Positions 1-6,233 are shown, counted from the stretch's first letter. The stretch: DNA of 15,168 nucleotides from Candidatus Brocadiales bacterium (GCA_030586765.1 JAUQZZ010000031.1:1-15168), one strand, 5' to 3'. Numbers and translations: made by a program. The notes: generated by a model from the sequence alone, not told the origin.

Positions 1-1
1 G

Positions 2-595
2 TACCATCTCTGGAATATAAGGGATTTCAGTACAGATAAGCACAGGAAGGTGGACGACAGGCCCTACGGGGGCGGGCCTGGGATGGTGATGCGTCCAGAA
101 CCTGTCTTTAGTGCCGTAGAGGCGGTGGAACAGGAAGACCCCGTCCGCCCCAGGCGGATCCTGCTGAGCCCTCAAGGGGTGAGATTCTCACAGTCCTTGG
201 CCGGGGAGCTTTCCAGGGAGAGACGCCTCTTGTTCCTCTGTGGACATTACGAGGGCCTTGATGAGAGGATAAGGGAGGGTTTTGACTTCTTAGAGATATC
301 CATAGGTGACTACGTCCTCAGTGGCGGTGAGATACCAGCTATGGTGATAGTGGATGCAGTGGTGAGGCTCATCCCAGGGGTATTGGGGGACGAGGCCTCT
401 GCCTCTAGTGAATCCTTTAGTGAAGGGTTGCTGGAATATCCCCAGTACACAAGGCCAAGGGAATTTAGGGGGATGAAGGTGCCAGAGGTCCTTGTCTCAG
501 GGAACCATGAAGAGATACGAAGATGGCGCCTGGAACAGGCAAGGGCGCGCACTCGCAGGAAAAGACCAGATTTACTTCCTCTAGAACCTACGTAG
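2..595 (+). CDS. trmD: tRNA (guanine-N1-)-methyltransferase TrmD, 5'-truncated by the window edge
   Basis: SAM-dependent methyltransferase that makes m1G37 next to the anticodon of tRNAs with G36, which prevents +1 frameshifting. The frame is open from base 2, where it reads LWNIRDFSTDKHRKVDDRPYGGG..., so the GTG at position 50 is an internal valine and not a start. About 45 N-terminal residues are missing compared with the usual 240-250. Family hallmarks visible: DDRPYGGGPGMVM, ILLSPQG, CGHYEGLDERI, the trefoil-knot SAM loop GDYVLSGGEIPAMVIVD, IPGVLG, YTRPREF, PEVLVSGNH and the C-terminal RKRPDLL. This is the only + strand gene and it converges on the small secreted-protein gene. Its TAG stop lies inside a palindromic repeat unit that recurs at 1963-1999, and a palindrome at 144-158 encodes its VRPRR segment. 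Identification is very secure. Confidence 0.97.
   Translation, partial: YHLWNIRDFSTDKHRKVDDRPYGGGPGMVMRPEPVFSAVEAVEQEDPVRPRRILLSPQGVRFSQSLAGELSRERRLLFLCGHYEGLDERIREGFDFLEISIGDYVLSGGEIPAMVIVDAVVRLIPGVLGDEASASSESFSEGLLEYPQYTRPREFRGMKVPEVLVSGNHEEIRRWRLEQARARTRRKRPDLLPLEPT
144..158. repeat. Short palindrome TCCGCC-cca-GGCGGA inside trmD
   Basis: Perfect 6-bp arms with a 3-nt centre; it matches the window-wide consensus TCCGCCTNAGGCGGA except at one base beside the centre. It encodes part of VRPRR, just before the conserved ILLSPQG motif. The TrmD region here is about normal length, so this could be a chance match or a tolerated replacement rather than a clean insertion. Confidence 0.5.
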
Positions 596-630
596 CATGT
601 AGGGTGCGTCGAGACGCACCCTACATTTCT
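593..630. repeat. Dispersed palindromic repeat, copy 1 (overlaps the trmD stop)
   Basis: Near-perfect dyad: arms 597-610 and 613-626 (14 bp, core GTAGGGTGCGTC) around a GA centre. The unit from TAGCATGT to ACATTTCT recurs with one base deleted at 1963-1999, so it is a dispersed repeat and not just a hairpin. The TAG that ends trmD (593-595) lies in the shared part, suggesting the insertion supplied the stop codon. No T-run follows on the + strand, so a terminator role for trmD is unproven. Confidence 0.8.
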
Positions 631-647
631 GAGGCTTAGGGGTTCGC

Positions 648-683
648 AAAAAAAGAAAGGGGTTGTCTTTGACAACCCCTTTC
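648..683 (-). terminator. Rho-independent terminator of the small secreted-protein gene
   Basis: Perfect 13-bp hairpin with arms at 671-683 and 655-667 around a 3-nt loop. On the - strand it is followed directly by seven T (complement of 654-648). It lies 21 bp beyond the TAG of the 705-1097 gene. There is no T tail in the other direction, so it terminates the leftward transcript and shields trmD from it. Confidence 0.93.
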
Positions 684-704
684 CATAAGCAAATCCCCTC
701 GTAA

Positions 705-1097
705 CTAACGAATGATTTCGTAAGTCTCCACCTGGTCACTGACCCCACCTGCTTCAAAGGTGATTAAGGCCTTCCCTGGGATATAAAGCCCCCGTATGGT
801 AAAGACTGCCTTGCCTTCCTCATTTGTAAGGAGGCTCTCAGGCTCCACCAGTGCGCGCTCAGGCATACTGCTCCAGGCCTTGACCGGTACATTCGGTAAA
901 GGGTTACCCATCTGGTCAAGGACGGTGACATAAACGGTTTGAAGTTCTCCTGAGCCAGCAGTGACGTACCAGGGACTAGCCTCTAAAGTAGCAGGCGCAC
1001 CAACTTCCGTAGATAGTGTCTCGGCTGAAGAGGTAGTAATGACAGTTCCCAGAAGGAGAAGGGATAGCATCAGGTAAAGTCTTGTAATCATATTCAT
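705..1097 (-). CDS. Small secreted protein with a Big-1/invasin-type Ig-like domain
   Basis: A 130-residue protein. Residues 1-25 are a typical Sec signal peptide: Arg6, a leucine-rich core, then SSA before Glu26. The rest looks like one bacterial Ig-like (Big-1/filamin-type) repeat: VTVLDQMGNPLPNVPVKAWSS, then LTNEEGKAVFTIRG and ITFEAGG, the usual order in invasin-like domains. No anchor, lipobox or second domain is seen, so it is probably a free periplasmic or extracellular protein; its partner is unknown. AGGAG lies only 3 nt before the ATG at 1097 but 9 nt before a second ATG at 1091, so the true start may be two codons in. It lies downstream of the exported PCMT gene with an 81-bp gap holding a candidate promoter, and it ends at a strong terminator. 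The domain call is by pattern only. Confidence 0.8.
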   Translation of the reverse strand: MNMITRLYLMLSLLLLGTVITTSSAETLSTEVGAPATLEASPWYVTAGSGELQTVYVTVLDQMGNPLPNVPVKAWSSMPERALVEPESLLTNEEGKAVFTIRGLYIPGKALITFEAGGVSDQVETYEIIR

Positions 1098-1132
1098 CTT
1101 CTCCTTTTTAAAAGGAAGTAGCTCTATATATT

Positions 1133-1161
1133 AATATATACATGGATGCAGAAAATGGCAA
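1133..1161 (-). promoter_or_regulatory. Candidate sigma70-type promoter for the Ig-like gene
   Basis: Read on the - strand: TTGCCA (1161-1156), a 17-nt spacer, then TATATT (1138-1133). Each box has one mismatch to TTGACA/TATAAT. The -10 lies inside a perfect 16-nt palindrome TATATATTAATATATA (1125-1140). Positioned between the PCMT stop and the Ig-like gene start. Confidence 0.55.
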
Positions 1162-1178
1162 GGAGATAGGGGGAAGAA

Positions 1179-1931
1179 TTAGCGTTCCCTTACAAGGGGC
1201 ACAAAGAGTACAGGTGCAATCTCTCTGCGGGTTATGCCTTTTTCGTCTTTGATTATAAGGGTAAGGTCTTGGGTCTGGAAGGGTTTTCCCAGTGGTATGA
1301 CCATCCTACCACCAAGTTTTAACTGCTCTACCAAAGGTGTGGGGATGTGAGGGGCTGCTGCCGTGACAATTATTGCATCAAAGGGCGCAGATTCTGGGAG
1401 GCCTTTGTAGCCATCTCCAATAGAAACCTTTACGTTGGCATAGCCCAGGGCCGCTAACCTCTCTCTGGCCCTGTCTCCCAGGTCTTTATTTATCTCCATG
1501 GTGAATACCTCCTTGGTTATCTTACTGAGCACAGCGGCCTGATAGCCAGAGCCTGTACCTATCTCTAAGACCTTATCATCCGCCTCTAACCCCAGGAGTT
1601 CCGTCATCAGGGCAACGATGTAGGGCTGGGATATGGTCTGTCCTGAGCCTATGGGGAGTGGGCCATCTTCATAGCTAAGATGCCTTAGTTCTTCAGGTAC
1701 AAAGAGGTGTCTTGGTACCGACTCCATGGCCAGGAGCACCTTGGGGTCTTTAACACCTCGAGCTGCTATCTGCACCTCTACCATCCTCATCCTCTCCTGG
1801 GCATACTGCCCTTCTCCCTCCTTAGAGACCTCTTTCTTAGGTGTTGCGGGTGCATTAAAGGAGGCGATTGACAGTAAGAGGACAAGGAGTGTGGAGAGGA
1901 CAAATCCCCTTTTTGCGTGGCTATTTTTCAC
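1179..1931 (-). CDS. pcm: Exported protein-L-isoaspartate O-methyltransferase (PCMT family)
   Basis: PCMT repairs isoaspartyl residues in aged proteins using SAM. The body is typical: MVEVQIAARGVKDPKVL, VPRHLFVP, GSGQTISQPY (97-104 region), the SAM-binding VLEIGTGSGYQAA (121-133), and IIVTAAAPHIP. The length, 250, exceeds a cytosolic PCMT (about 210) because residues 1-29 form a Sec signal peptide (K/H/R-rich start, hydrophobic 9-25, NAPA before the cleavage point), then a charged linker to residue 47. The GTG start at 1931 has only a weak AAGAAG upstream. An internal AGGAG (1794-1798) lies 9 nt before the in-frame ATG at 1784, from which translation would give a normal cytosolic enzyme, so two start sites are possible. 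Family assignment is sure; export follows from the N-terminus only. An exported form would need a SAM source outside the cytoplasm. Confidence 0.93.
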   Translation of the reverse strand: MKNSHAKRGFVLSTLLVLLLSIASFNAPATPKKEVSKEGEGQYAQERMRMVEVQIAARGVKDPKVLLAMESVPRHLFVPEELRHLSYEDGPLPIGSGQTISQPYIVALMTELLGLEADDKVLEIGTGSGYQAAVLSKITKEVFTMEINKDLGDRARERLAALGYANVKVSIGDGYKGLPESAPFDAIIVTAAAPHIPTPLVEQLKLGGRMVIPLGKPFQTQDLTLIIKDEKGITRREIAPVLFVPLVRER

Positions 1932-1947
1932 GGATTATTACTTCTTA

Positions 1948-2134
1948 AGACCTCTGCAAAAATAGCATGTGGGTGCGTCAAGACGCACCCTACATTTCTA
2001 ATCATATTACCTTAGGATGGTAGCGTCCGATCTCTGAATAGGACGGACATTGTACGTTGGGTGCGGAGATCGTGCCGTAGGCAGACTCGCCTATGGCGAG
2101 CCCAGCGCTACAATTCTTGATTCTTCAGAGGTCT
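1948..2134. mobile_element. MITE-like non-autonomous repeat element with inverted ends
   Basis: The gap between selD and pcm is bounded by perfect 9-bp inverted ends AGACCTCTG (1948-1956) and CAGAGGTCT (2126-2134); similarity continues loosely inward as A-rich sequence. The 187-bp interior has no ORF but holds palindromes: the repeat unit at 1963-1999 and CTCGCC-tat-GGCGAG at 2086-2100. AGACCTCTGTAAAA recurs at 15101-15114 at the other end of the window. No clear target-site duplication is seen. It could be a MITE or a composite of REP-like sequences. Confidence 0.5.
1963..1999. repeat. Dispersed palindromic repeat, copy 2
   Basis: Same unit as at 593-630 with one A deleted from the left arm and AA replacing the GA centre: perfect 9-bp arms GGGTGCGTC/GACGCACCC, then TACATTTCT. 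Shared flanks extend beyond the dyad on both sides, which shows common descent. It is nested in the element bounded by AGACCTCTG ends. Confidence 0.8.
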
Positions 2135-2150
2135 CATAATGCGCAGAGAG

Positions 2151-3197
2151 TTAAGGTCTAAGTATGAGTGGGTGGTCTTCCTTCTCTACAGCCCTTCCCA
2201 CGATAGCCGCCTCTTTTATACCCTTCTCTTGGAGTCTTTTAAGGAATAAATCTACCTTGTCTTCTGACAAAGACACCAAGAGTCCACCCGAGGTCTGGGC
2301 GTCAAAGAGGACGTCCACGTAATCATCCGAGATAGGGCCTTCTACCCTTACCTTCCCAGAGAGGTAACCTTTATTTTGTACTGATGCCCCCGGCATCAGC
2401 CCAGCTTGTGCATGGCGTAAGGAGCCTGGAAGCAGCGGGACACAGCCTACAGAAAAGCGCAGACTCACATTGCTCATCAGGGCTACTTCGTAGGCATGAC
2501 CCAGGAAGCCAAAACCCGTTATATCTGTGCAGGCGTTTACCCCCACCTCCTGCATAGCCTCAGAGGCAGGTCTGTTGAGGGCCTTCATGGTGGTTATCAT
2601 TGCCTCAACTTCTTCACCAGAGGCCTCTCCAGCCTTAAAGGCCGCGATTATAAGACCTCCCCCAAGGGGTTTGGTAAGGACCACCACATCCCCTGGCCTT
2701 GCCCCTGCGTTTCTGACTACCCTCTTGGGATGGACTAGACCTGTAACGGATAGTCCAAATTTAATCTCTCGGTCTTCTAGGGTATGACCGCCTACCACTA
2801 CTGCGCCAGCCTCATGCACCTTATCAGCCCCACCCTTTAGTATCTGGGCAATGATGTGGGCGTCTATCTCCCTGGTGGGGAAGGTAAGGATGTTCATAGC
2901 TGTAAGGGGCCTTCCCCCCATGGCATAGACATCGCTCATGGCATTGGCTGCGGCAATCTGCCCATAGTCGTAGGGGTCGTCTACTATGGGGGTGAAGAAG
3001 TCCAGGGTCTGAACCAGTGCCAGCTCTTCGCTAATCTGAAAGACCCCAGCATCGTCAAAGGTCTTTGGCCCTACCAGGAGGTTCCCATTAGGAAATTCTG
3101 GTAAATCTGCCAGGACCCCTGCCATGCACTCCATGGGTATCTTGCCGGCTCAGCCCCCGCAGGTGGCATAATCTGTCAGGCGTTTCTTTTTCGCCAT
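2151..3197 (-). CDS. selD: Selenide, water dikinase SelD, itself a selenoprotein (UGA = Sec16)
   Basis: Makes selenophosphate from selenide and ATP, the selenium donor for Sec-tRNA and 2-selenouridine. A naive call begins at the ATG at 3134 and lacks the catalytic N-terminus. Upstream the same frame runs through one TGA (3152-3150) to ATG 3197, reading MAKKKRLTDYATCGG-U-AGKIPM. This matches the SelD active site: Sec/Cys (E. coli Cys17) followed by Lys (E. coli Lys20). ATG 3197 has a strong AGGAGGG 4-5 nt upstream, overlapping the stop of the ybaK-family gene. With UGA read as Sec the protein has 348 residues, normal for SelD. Downstream motifs agree: DFFTPIVDDPYDYGQIAAANAMSDVYAMGG (ATP binding, split here only by length), VVGGHTLED, TDITGFGFLGH and the C-terminal AQTSGGLLVS. 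A bSECIS-like hairpin follows the UGA. Last gene of its run. Confidence 0.96.
3122..3152 (-). promoter_or_regulatory. UGA (Sec) codon and candidate bacterial SECIS hairpin in selD
   Basis: On the - strand the UGA (3152-3150) is followed 13 nt later by CCATG-GAGTG-CATGG (3136-3122): a perfect 5-bp stem with a 5-nt loop. The loop begins with G, contains GU, and starts 19 nt after the UGA. This fits the published bSECIS rules (apical loop 16-37 nt downstream, small loop, G in the first two loop positions). It would recruit SelB-GTP-Sec-tRNA. SelB itself is not in the window. Confidence 0.75.
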
Positions 3198-3206
3198 AAA
3201 GCCCTC

Positions 3207-3677
3207 CTATAGGTGTTCTGCAAATTCAGCTACATTGGGATTAGCTAACCTACTGTAGTCTTTATACTTCATCTTTATAGTCTCCACATGGCTTCCTGCC
3301 TGGAAGACTATATCCTCATCTTCTGCTAATGACTTGTCTACATATACGTCCAGGTTGTATATGTTGCCGAAAGGGGGCATAGCCCCTACATCACAATCTG
3401 GAAATTGACTCTTAAATTCCCCCTCTGTAGCCAGCCTTGCCTCTGGGTCCTTCAGCAGTTTTTTTGTCTTCTCTATGTTGACTCTGTGGCTGGCAGGTAA
3501 GACGGTCATAATGAGCTTGTTCTGGGATTTTATCATGACCACCTTGGCTAGCTCTTTACCGTGAACATGTACGCTGGCCGCTACCTCCTGAGCCGTATAG
3601 ACCTCTTGGTGAGTGGAGACCTTGTATGGGACTTTATTATTGTCCAGGAACTCCTTTAATTTTCTTGTGACGGTCAT
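3207..3677 (-). CDS. YbaK/EbsC-family aminoacyl-tRNA deacylase
   Basis: A 156-residue single-domain protein of the YbaK/ProX family, which hydrolyses mischarged aminoacyl-tRNAs in trans. Signature features: TAQEVAASVHVHGKELAKVVMIK, VLPASHRVNI, LATEGEF, VGAMPPFGNIYNLDVYVD and VFQAGSHVETI; the GAMPPFG and GSH/GTH segments line the substrate pocket. The substrate specificity (Cys-tRNAPro, Ala-tRNAPro or other) cannot be read from sequence. ATG 3677 is preferred because AGGGGG lies 6 nt upstream; the TTG two codons earlier (3683) would abut the ribosome site. Its TAG stop overlaps the selD AGGAGG, so the two genes are likely translationally coupled. It follows recJ after 81 bp of palindrome-rich spacer. 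Confidence 0.9.
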   Translation of the reverse strand: MTVTRKLKEFLDNNKVPYKVSTHQEVYTAQEVAASVHVHGKELAKVVMIKSQNKLIMTVLPASHRVNIEKTKKLLKDPEARLATEGEFKSQFPDCDVGAMPPFGNIYNLDVYVDKSLAEDEDIVFQAGSHVETIKMKYKDYSRLANPNVAEFAEHL

Positions 3678-3724
3678 AGGCAACCCCCTTTCTATTTAAT
3701 CAATTTACGTGCGCCAGGGGCGCA

Positions 3725-3791
3725 TCCGCCTTAGGCGCCATGCCAGAGGCAGGTCCGCCTATCTTTTTGGCGGAGATTCGCCTTCGGCGAA
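3725..3791. repeat. Cluster of three short palindromes at the recJ 3' end
   Basis: In order: TCCGCCTTAGGCG (3725-3737, imperfect right end), TCCGCC...GGCGGA (3754-3759 and 3769-3774, 9-nt centre), and TTCGCC-ttc-GGCGAA (3777-3791). The first lies in the recJ-ybaK gap; the other two encode the last recJ residues and contain its TAG stop (3759-3761). They belong to the same families as copies elsewhere in the window. On the - strand none is followed by a T-run. Confidence 0.75.
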
Positions 3792-5516
3792 CTTAATATC
3801 TTCAACCTCTAATTCTACAACTTCATTTCTCCAGGTGTTGATCTTTGGTGTAAAGGCAATAGAGATGGGACCAGGATTTCTTTCTATTTTGGGTAACGTC
3901 TCTCCCATGTTATAGGCAATGGCCCGAAAGGATACATCGCCCTGCCTCAGGTAGAGGCTCAGGTGTTGACCTGAAGTACCGAGGCGGCAGGGCTGGCCTG
4001 CCACTCTTAGGTCCTTTGTCATAAAGAGGGGCTCGGGATTACCTTCACCGTGGGGACAAAGGTGTTCCAGTTCTCTAACCTGCGGCAGGGAGAGCCTCTC
4101 CAGAGAAAGCTCTCCGTCCGTATAAAGCACCGGCTCCAGGTGCTCTTCCTTCAGGGTGCAGGAGGCAAACTGGTTTATCGATGTTCTAAACCCTTCAATG
4201 TCTTCCTGTCTTATCCTTAAGCCAGCGGCCTGGGAGTGGCCCCCGAAGGAAAGGAGTTTTTTCCTAACGGTCTCCAGGGCCTCATGAAGATGTAGGGCTG
4301 GAATAGACCTGGCAGAGCCGTAGCCTATTTGTCCCCTCTGGGCTATCATTACCACAGGCCTATTAAATTCTTCTACTAGTCTTGAGGCCACTATACCAAT
4401 AACCCCTGGGTGCCAGGCCTCACTGGAAAGGACAATAACCCAGGTCGAAGCCAGGTTTACCTCCTTTCGGACCTTTTCCTTGGCGTCTTCCAGGGTCTCT
4501 AACTGGAGCTTCTGTCTCTCACGGTTTTTTTTCTCAAGGAACTGAGCAATCCTTCTGGCCTTTTCCAGGGACGGGGTAGTAAGGAGTTCAAGGCTGATGC
4601 TGGCATCCCATAGCCTTCCTGCGGCGTTGAGCCTGGGTCCCAATCTAAATTCCACGTGATAAGGACTGAGGGAGTCCGTCTTAGGCGGATTCAGGTCAGC
4701 GACCTCTCTGAGGGCTACTATACCAGGAAGGGTGGATTTTCCCAAGGCATCTAGGCCAAACTTGGCCAGGATACGGTTCTCTCCTACCAAAGGGACAGAG
4801 TCGGCAATGGTGCCCAGGGCGGCTAGACCCACAGCGTTGAGTAGAAACTCTCTGAATTCAGGGGAGACCCTTTTATGCATGGAAAGTACCTCCCCTAAGG
4901 CCCAGGCCAGTTTAAAGGCCACACCTGCCCCTGAAAGCCCTTGGAAGGTGAATCCTGAGTCAGGGAGTTTCGGGTTTATAATGGCAAAGGCCCTGGGAAG
5001 TTTCTTGCCGGGTTCGTGATGGTCGGTAATTATCAGGTCTATACCCTTTTCCAGGGCAAGTTCTGCCTCCAGGGTAGAGGTGATTCCGCAGTCTACAGTG
5101 ACGATTACCTTTGTGCCCTCCTGGGCCAACCGCTCTATGGCCTTGGTATTTAGTCCATAGCCCTCGTCTATCCTTTCAGGGATGTAGTAACTTACCCTGG
5201 CTTTTAGTAAAGTAAGGCACCGAAGGAGCAAGGCCGTGGCGGATACACCATCTACGTCGTAGTCACCATAGATAACTATCTTTTCTCCCCCCCGTACTGC
5301 CTGGACCAGTCGCAGGGCCGCCTTTTCCATCTCTGGATGAGGTATTGGATTAGAGAGATTTCTAAGTTTGGGCTGGAGGAAGGCGTGGGCAGTGGGGGGG
5401 TCTATCATGCCTCGATTAATTAGCAGTTGGGCTAAAAGGGGTGAGACCCGTAGGCTGTCTGCAAGGTGCGCCTGGAGCTTTTCATCAGGGGGCTGGTATT
5501 TCCATCTCTTTCTCAT
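3759..5516 (-). CDS. recJ: Single-stranded-DNA-specific 5'-3' exonuclease RecJ
   Basis: DHH-superfamily Mn/Mg-dependent exonuclease for RecFOR recombination, mismatch and base-excision repair; cytoplasmic. 585 residues, normal for RecJ. Motifs in order: DYDVDG (85-90), VDCGI (141-145), the name-giving DHH in TDHHEPG (164-170), GPRLNAAGR (293-301), the DHHA1 substrate motif FGGHSQAAG (424-432), and the OB-like C-terminal part with CPHGEGNPEP (487-496). All metal ligands appear present. The ATG at 5516 has AAGG about 10 nt upstream; 33 bp separate it from the preceding mobB-like gene. Two oddities: residues 276-282 (NPPKTDS) are encoded by a mutated copy of the short palindrome, and the last ten residues (FAEGESPPKR) plus the stop are made from two adjacent palindromes, so the original C-terminus was probably overwritten. 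The context (purine and redox genes) is not informative. Confidence 0.96.
   Translation of the reverse strand: MRKRWKYQPPDEKLQAHLADSLRVSPLLAQLLINRGMIDPPTAHAFLQPKLRNLSNPIPHPEMEKAALRLVQAVRGGEKIVIYGDYDVDGVSATALLLRCLTLLKARVSYYIPERIDEGYGLNTKAIERLAQEGTKVIVTVDCGITSTLEAELALEKGIDLIITDHHEPGKKLPRAFAIINPKLPDSGFTFQGLSGAGVAFKLAWALGEVLSMHKRVSPEFREFLLNAVGLAALGTIADSVPLVGENRILAKFGLDALGKSTLPGIVALREVADLNPPKTDSLSPYHVEFRLGPRLNAAGRLWDASISLELLTTPSLEKARRIAQFLEKKNRERQKLQLETLEDAKEKVRKEVNLASTWVIVLSSEAWHPGVIGIVASRLVEEFNRPVVMIAQRGQIGYGSARSIPALHLHEALETVRKKLLSFGGHSQAAGLRIRQEDIEGFRTSINQFASCTLKEEHLEPVLYTDGELSLERLSLPQVRELEHLCPHGEGNPEPLFMTKDLRVAGQPCRLGTSGQHLSLYLRQGDVSFRAIAYNMGETLPKIERNPGPISIAFTPKINTWRNEVVELEVEDIKFAEGESPPKR
4675..4689. 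repeat. Short palindrome copy inside recJ (one mismatch)
   Basis: TCCGTCTTAGGCGGA, one substitution from the consensus TCCGCCTNAGGCGGA. In recJ it encodes PPKTD in a loop just before the GPRLNAAGR motif, a spot where RecJ proteins vary. The substitution breaks one base pair, so it may be an older copy. Confidence 0.55.
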
Positions 5517-5546
5517 CTACTCTGCCTTTTAGAGATTATAAATTGC

Positions 5547-5578
5547 AAATTACAAATTACAAATTACAAATTTGTAAT
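5547..5578. repeat. AAATTAC heptamer array ending in a 16-bp palindrome
   Basis: Three perfect direct copies of AAATTAC (5547-5567), then a partial copy running into the perfect palindrome ATTACAAATTTGTAAT (5563-5578). Much more AT-rich than the flanking genes. It spans the 3' end and TAA of the mobB-like gene, encoding about its last nine residues (DYKFVICNL), and reaches towards the recJ ribosome site. Confidence 0.8.
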
Positions 5579-6233
5579 CTGTAATTAATCTCTGTATAGG
5601 GCCGATGGCCTCTTGGACCCGTTTCAGGAGGTCTTCCTGGGCTAGTCCGCCTGAGGCGGATGGGTTCTTAGGGTCAAGGACTACTATGGGAACCCTGGGA
5701 CGGAGAGATATAAGTTGTGACCTTGTGTCCTCAAGAAGCGCCTCCCCATGCCCATGGTGTTTGTTTATGACGAAGAGGTCTATCTTACTAAGGATTTCCT
5801 TTGCTGAAGGCTTTAATCCTTTAAACCCTGGAGGAACTACCATAATGGCTATATCTGCATCCCTGACGTTGAGGAAGCTATTTCCTTCCACTACTACCTT
5901 AGCCTCTTTCTCAAAGTAGCTCAGGGCGCTATCTATACCCTCCTTTAGGCTCTCTGGGTAGGATTGTAGCCAGACTACCTTAGAGGCCCCGGCCTTGAGG
6001 AACCGTGCAGTATCCTTATCTCCTTCGCCCAAGAGGGCGGGATCAGTAGTTACCTTAAAGGGTACGTCTTCTGCGGTGGAACATCCGTCGCAGATAGTCT
6101 CTTTGGGACAAAAGCCTCCGTGGTGGACGGTGATCTTCAGGGCAGAGGTGACCCCCAGGGCCTTTATCAAGAAGGCGGCGATAGTGGTCTTTCCTGCATC
6201 GCTGCCTGTGCCGTTAATGGATATGAATCTCAT
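5550..6233 (-). CDS. MobB-like P-loop NTPase (probable molybdopterin-cofactor accessory protein)
   Basis: A 227-residue P-loop protein with Walker A GTGSDAGKTT (8-17). The section GEGDKDTARFLKAGASKVVWLQS (69-91 region) resembles the GKDS...AGA part of MobB, which helps convert molybdopterin to its guanine dinucleotide. Then VVVEGNS (113-119) as a likely Walker B region and VINKHH (155-160) in the place of a guanine-specificity loop. Unusual: three cysteines at 42, 48 and 51 (FCPKETICDGCSTAED) that could bind a metal or cluster. The ATG overlaps the nuoF-like stop as ATGA, so the two are co-translated. A short palindrome at 5646-5660 encodes SASGGL (192-197), and an AT-rich repeat array encodes the tail. 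A dethiobiotin- or cobyrinate-synthetase-like role is possible; MobB-like is favoured by the GKD/AGA segment and by the redox-gene context. Confidence 0.65.
   Translation of the reverse strand: MRFISINGTGSDAGKTTIAAFLIKALGVTSALKITVHHGGFCPKETICDGCSTAEDVPFKVTTDPALLGEGDKDTARFLKAGASKVVWLQSYPESLKEGIDSALSYFEKEAKVVVEGNSFLNVRDADIAIMVVPPGFKGLKPSAKEILSKIDLFVINKHHGHGEALLEDTRSQLISLRPRVPIVVLDPKNPSASGGLAQEDLLKRVQEAIGPIQRLITDYKFVICNL
5646..5660. repeat. Perfect short palindrome inside the mobB-like gene
   Basis: TCCGCCTGAGGCGGA: 7-bp arms around a single G, exact consensus. In frame it encodes SASGGL, between the DPKNP strand end and the last helix, a surface loop by appearance. The same frame gives SALGGL in the nuoF-like gene. 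Confidence 0.8.

Noticed and set aside
597..626. Palindrome after trmD as its intrinsic terminator
   Set aside because: No T-run follows on the + strand, and the sequence recurs elsewhere with shared flanks, so it is better explained as a dispersed repeat.
310..675. 121-residue reading frame opposite trmD
   Set aside because: It is antisense to a well-conserved gene, runs through the palindromic repeat and terminator hairpin, and has no recognisable domain.
3150..3152. Nonsense mutation or frameshift truncating selD
   Set aside because: The frame, the active-site context, the ribosome site at ATG 3197 and the SECIS-like hairpin all fit Sec decoding of this UGA.
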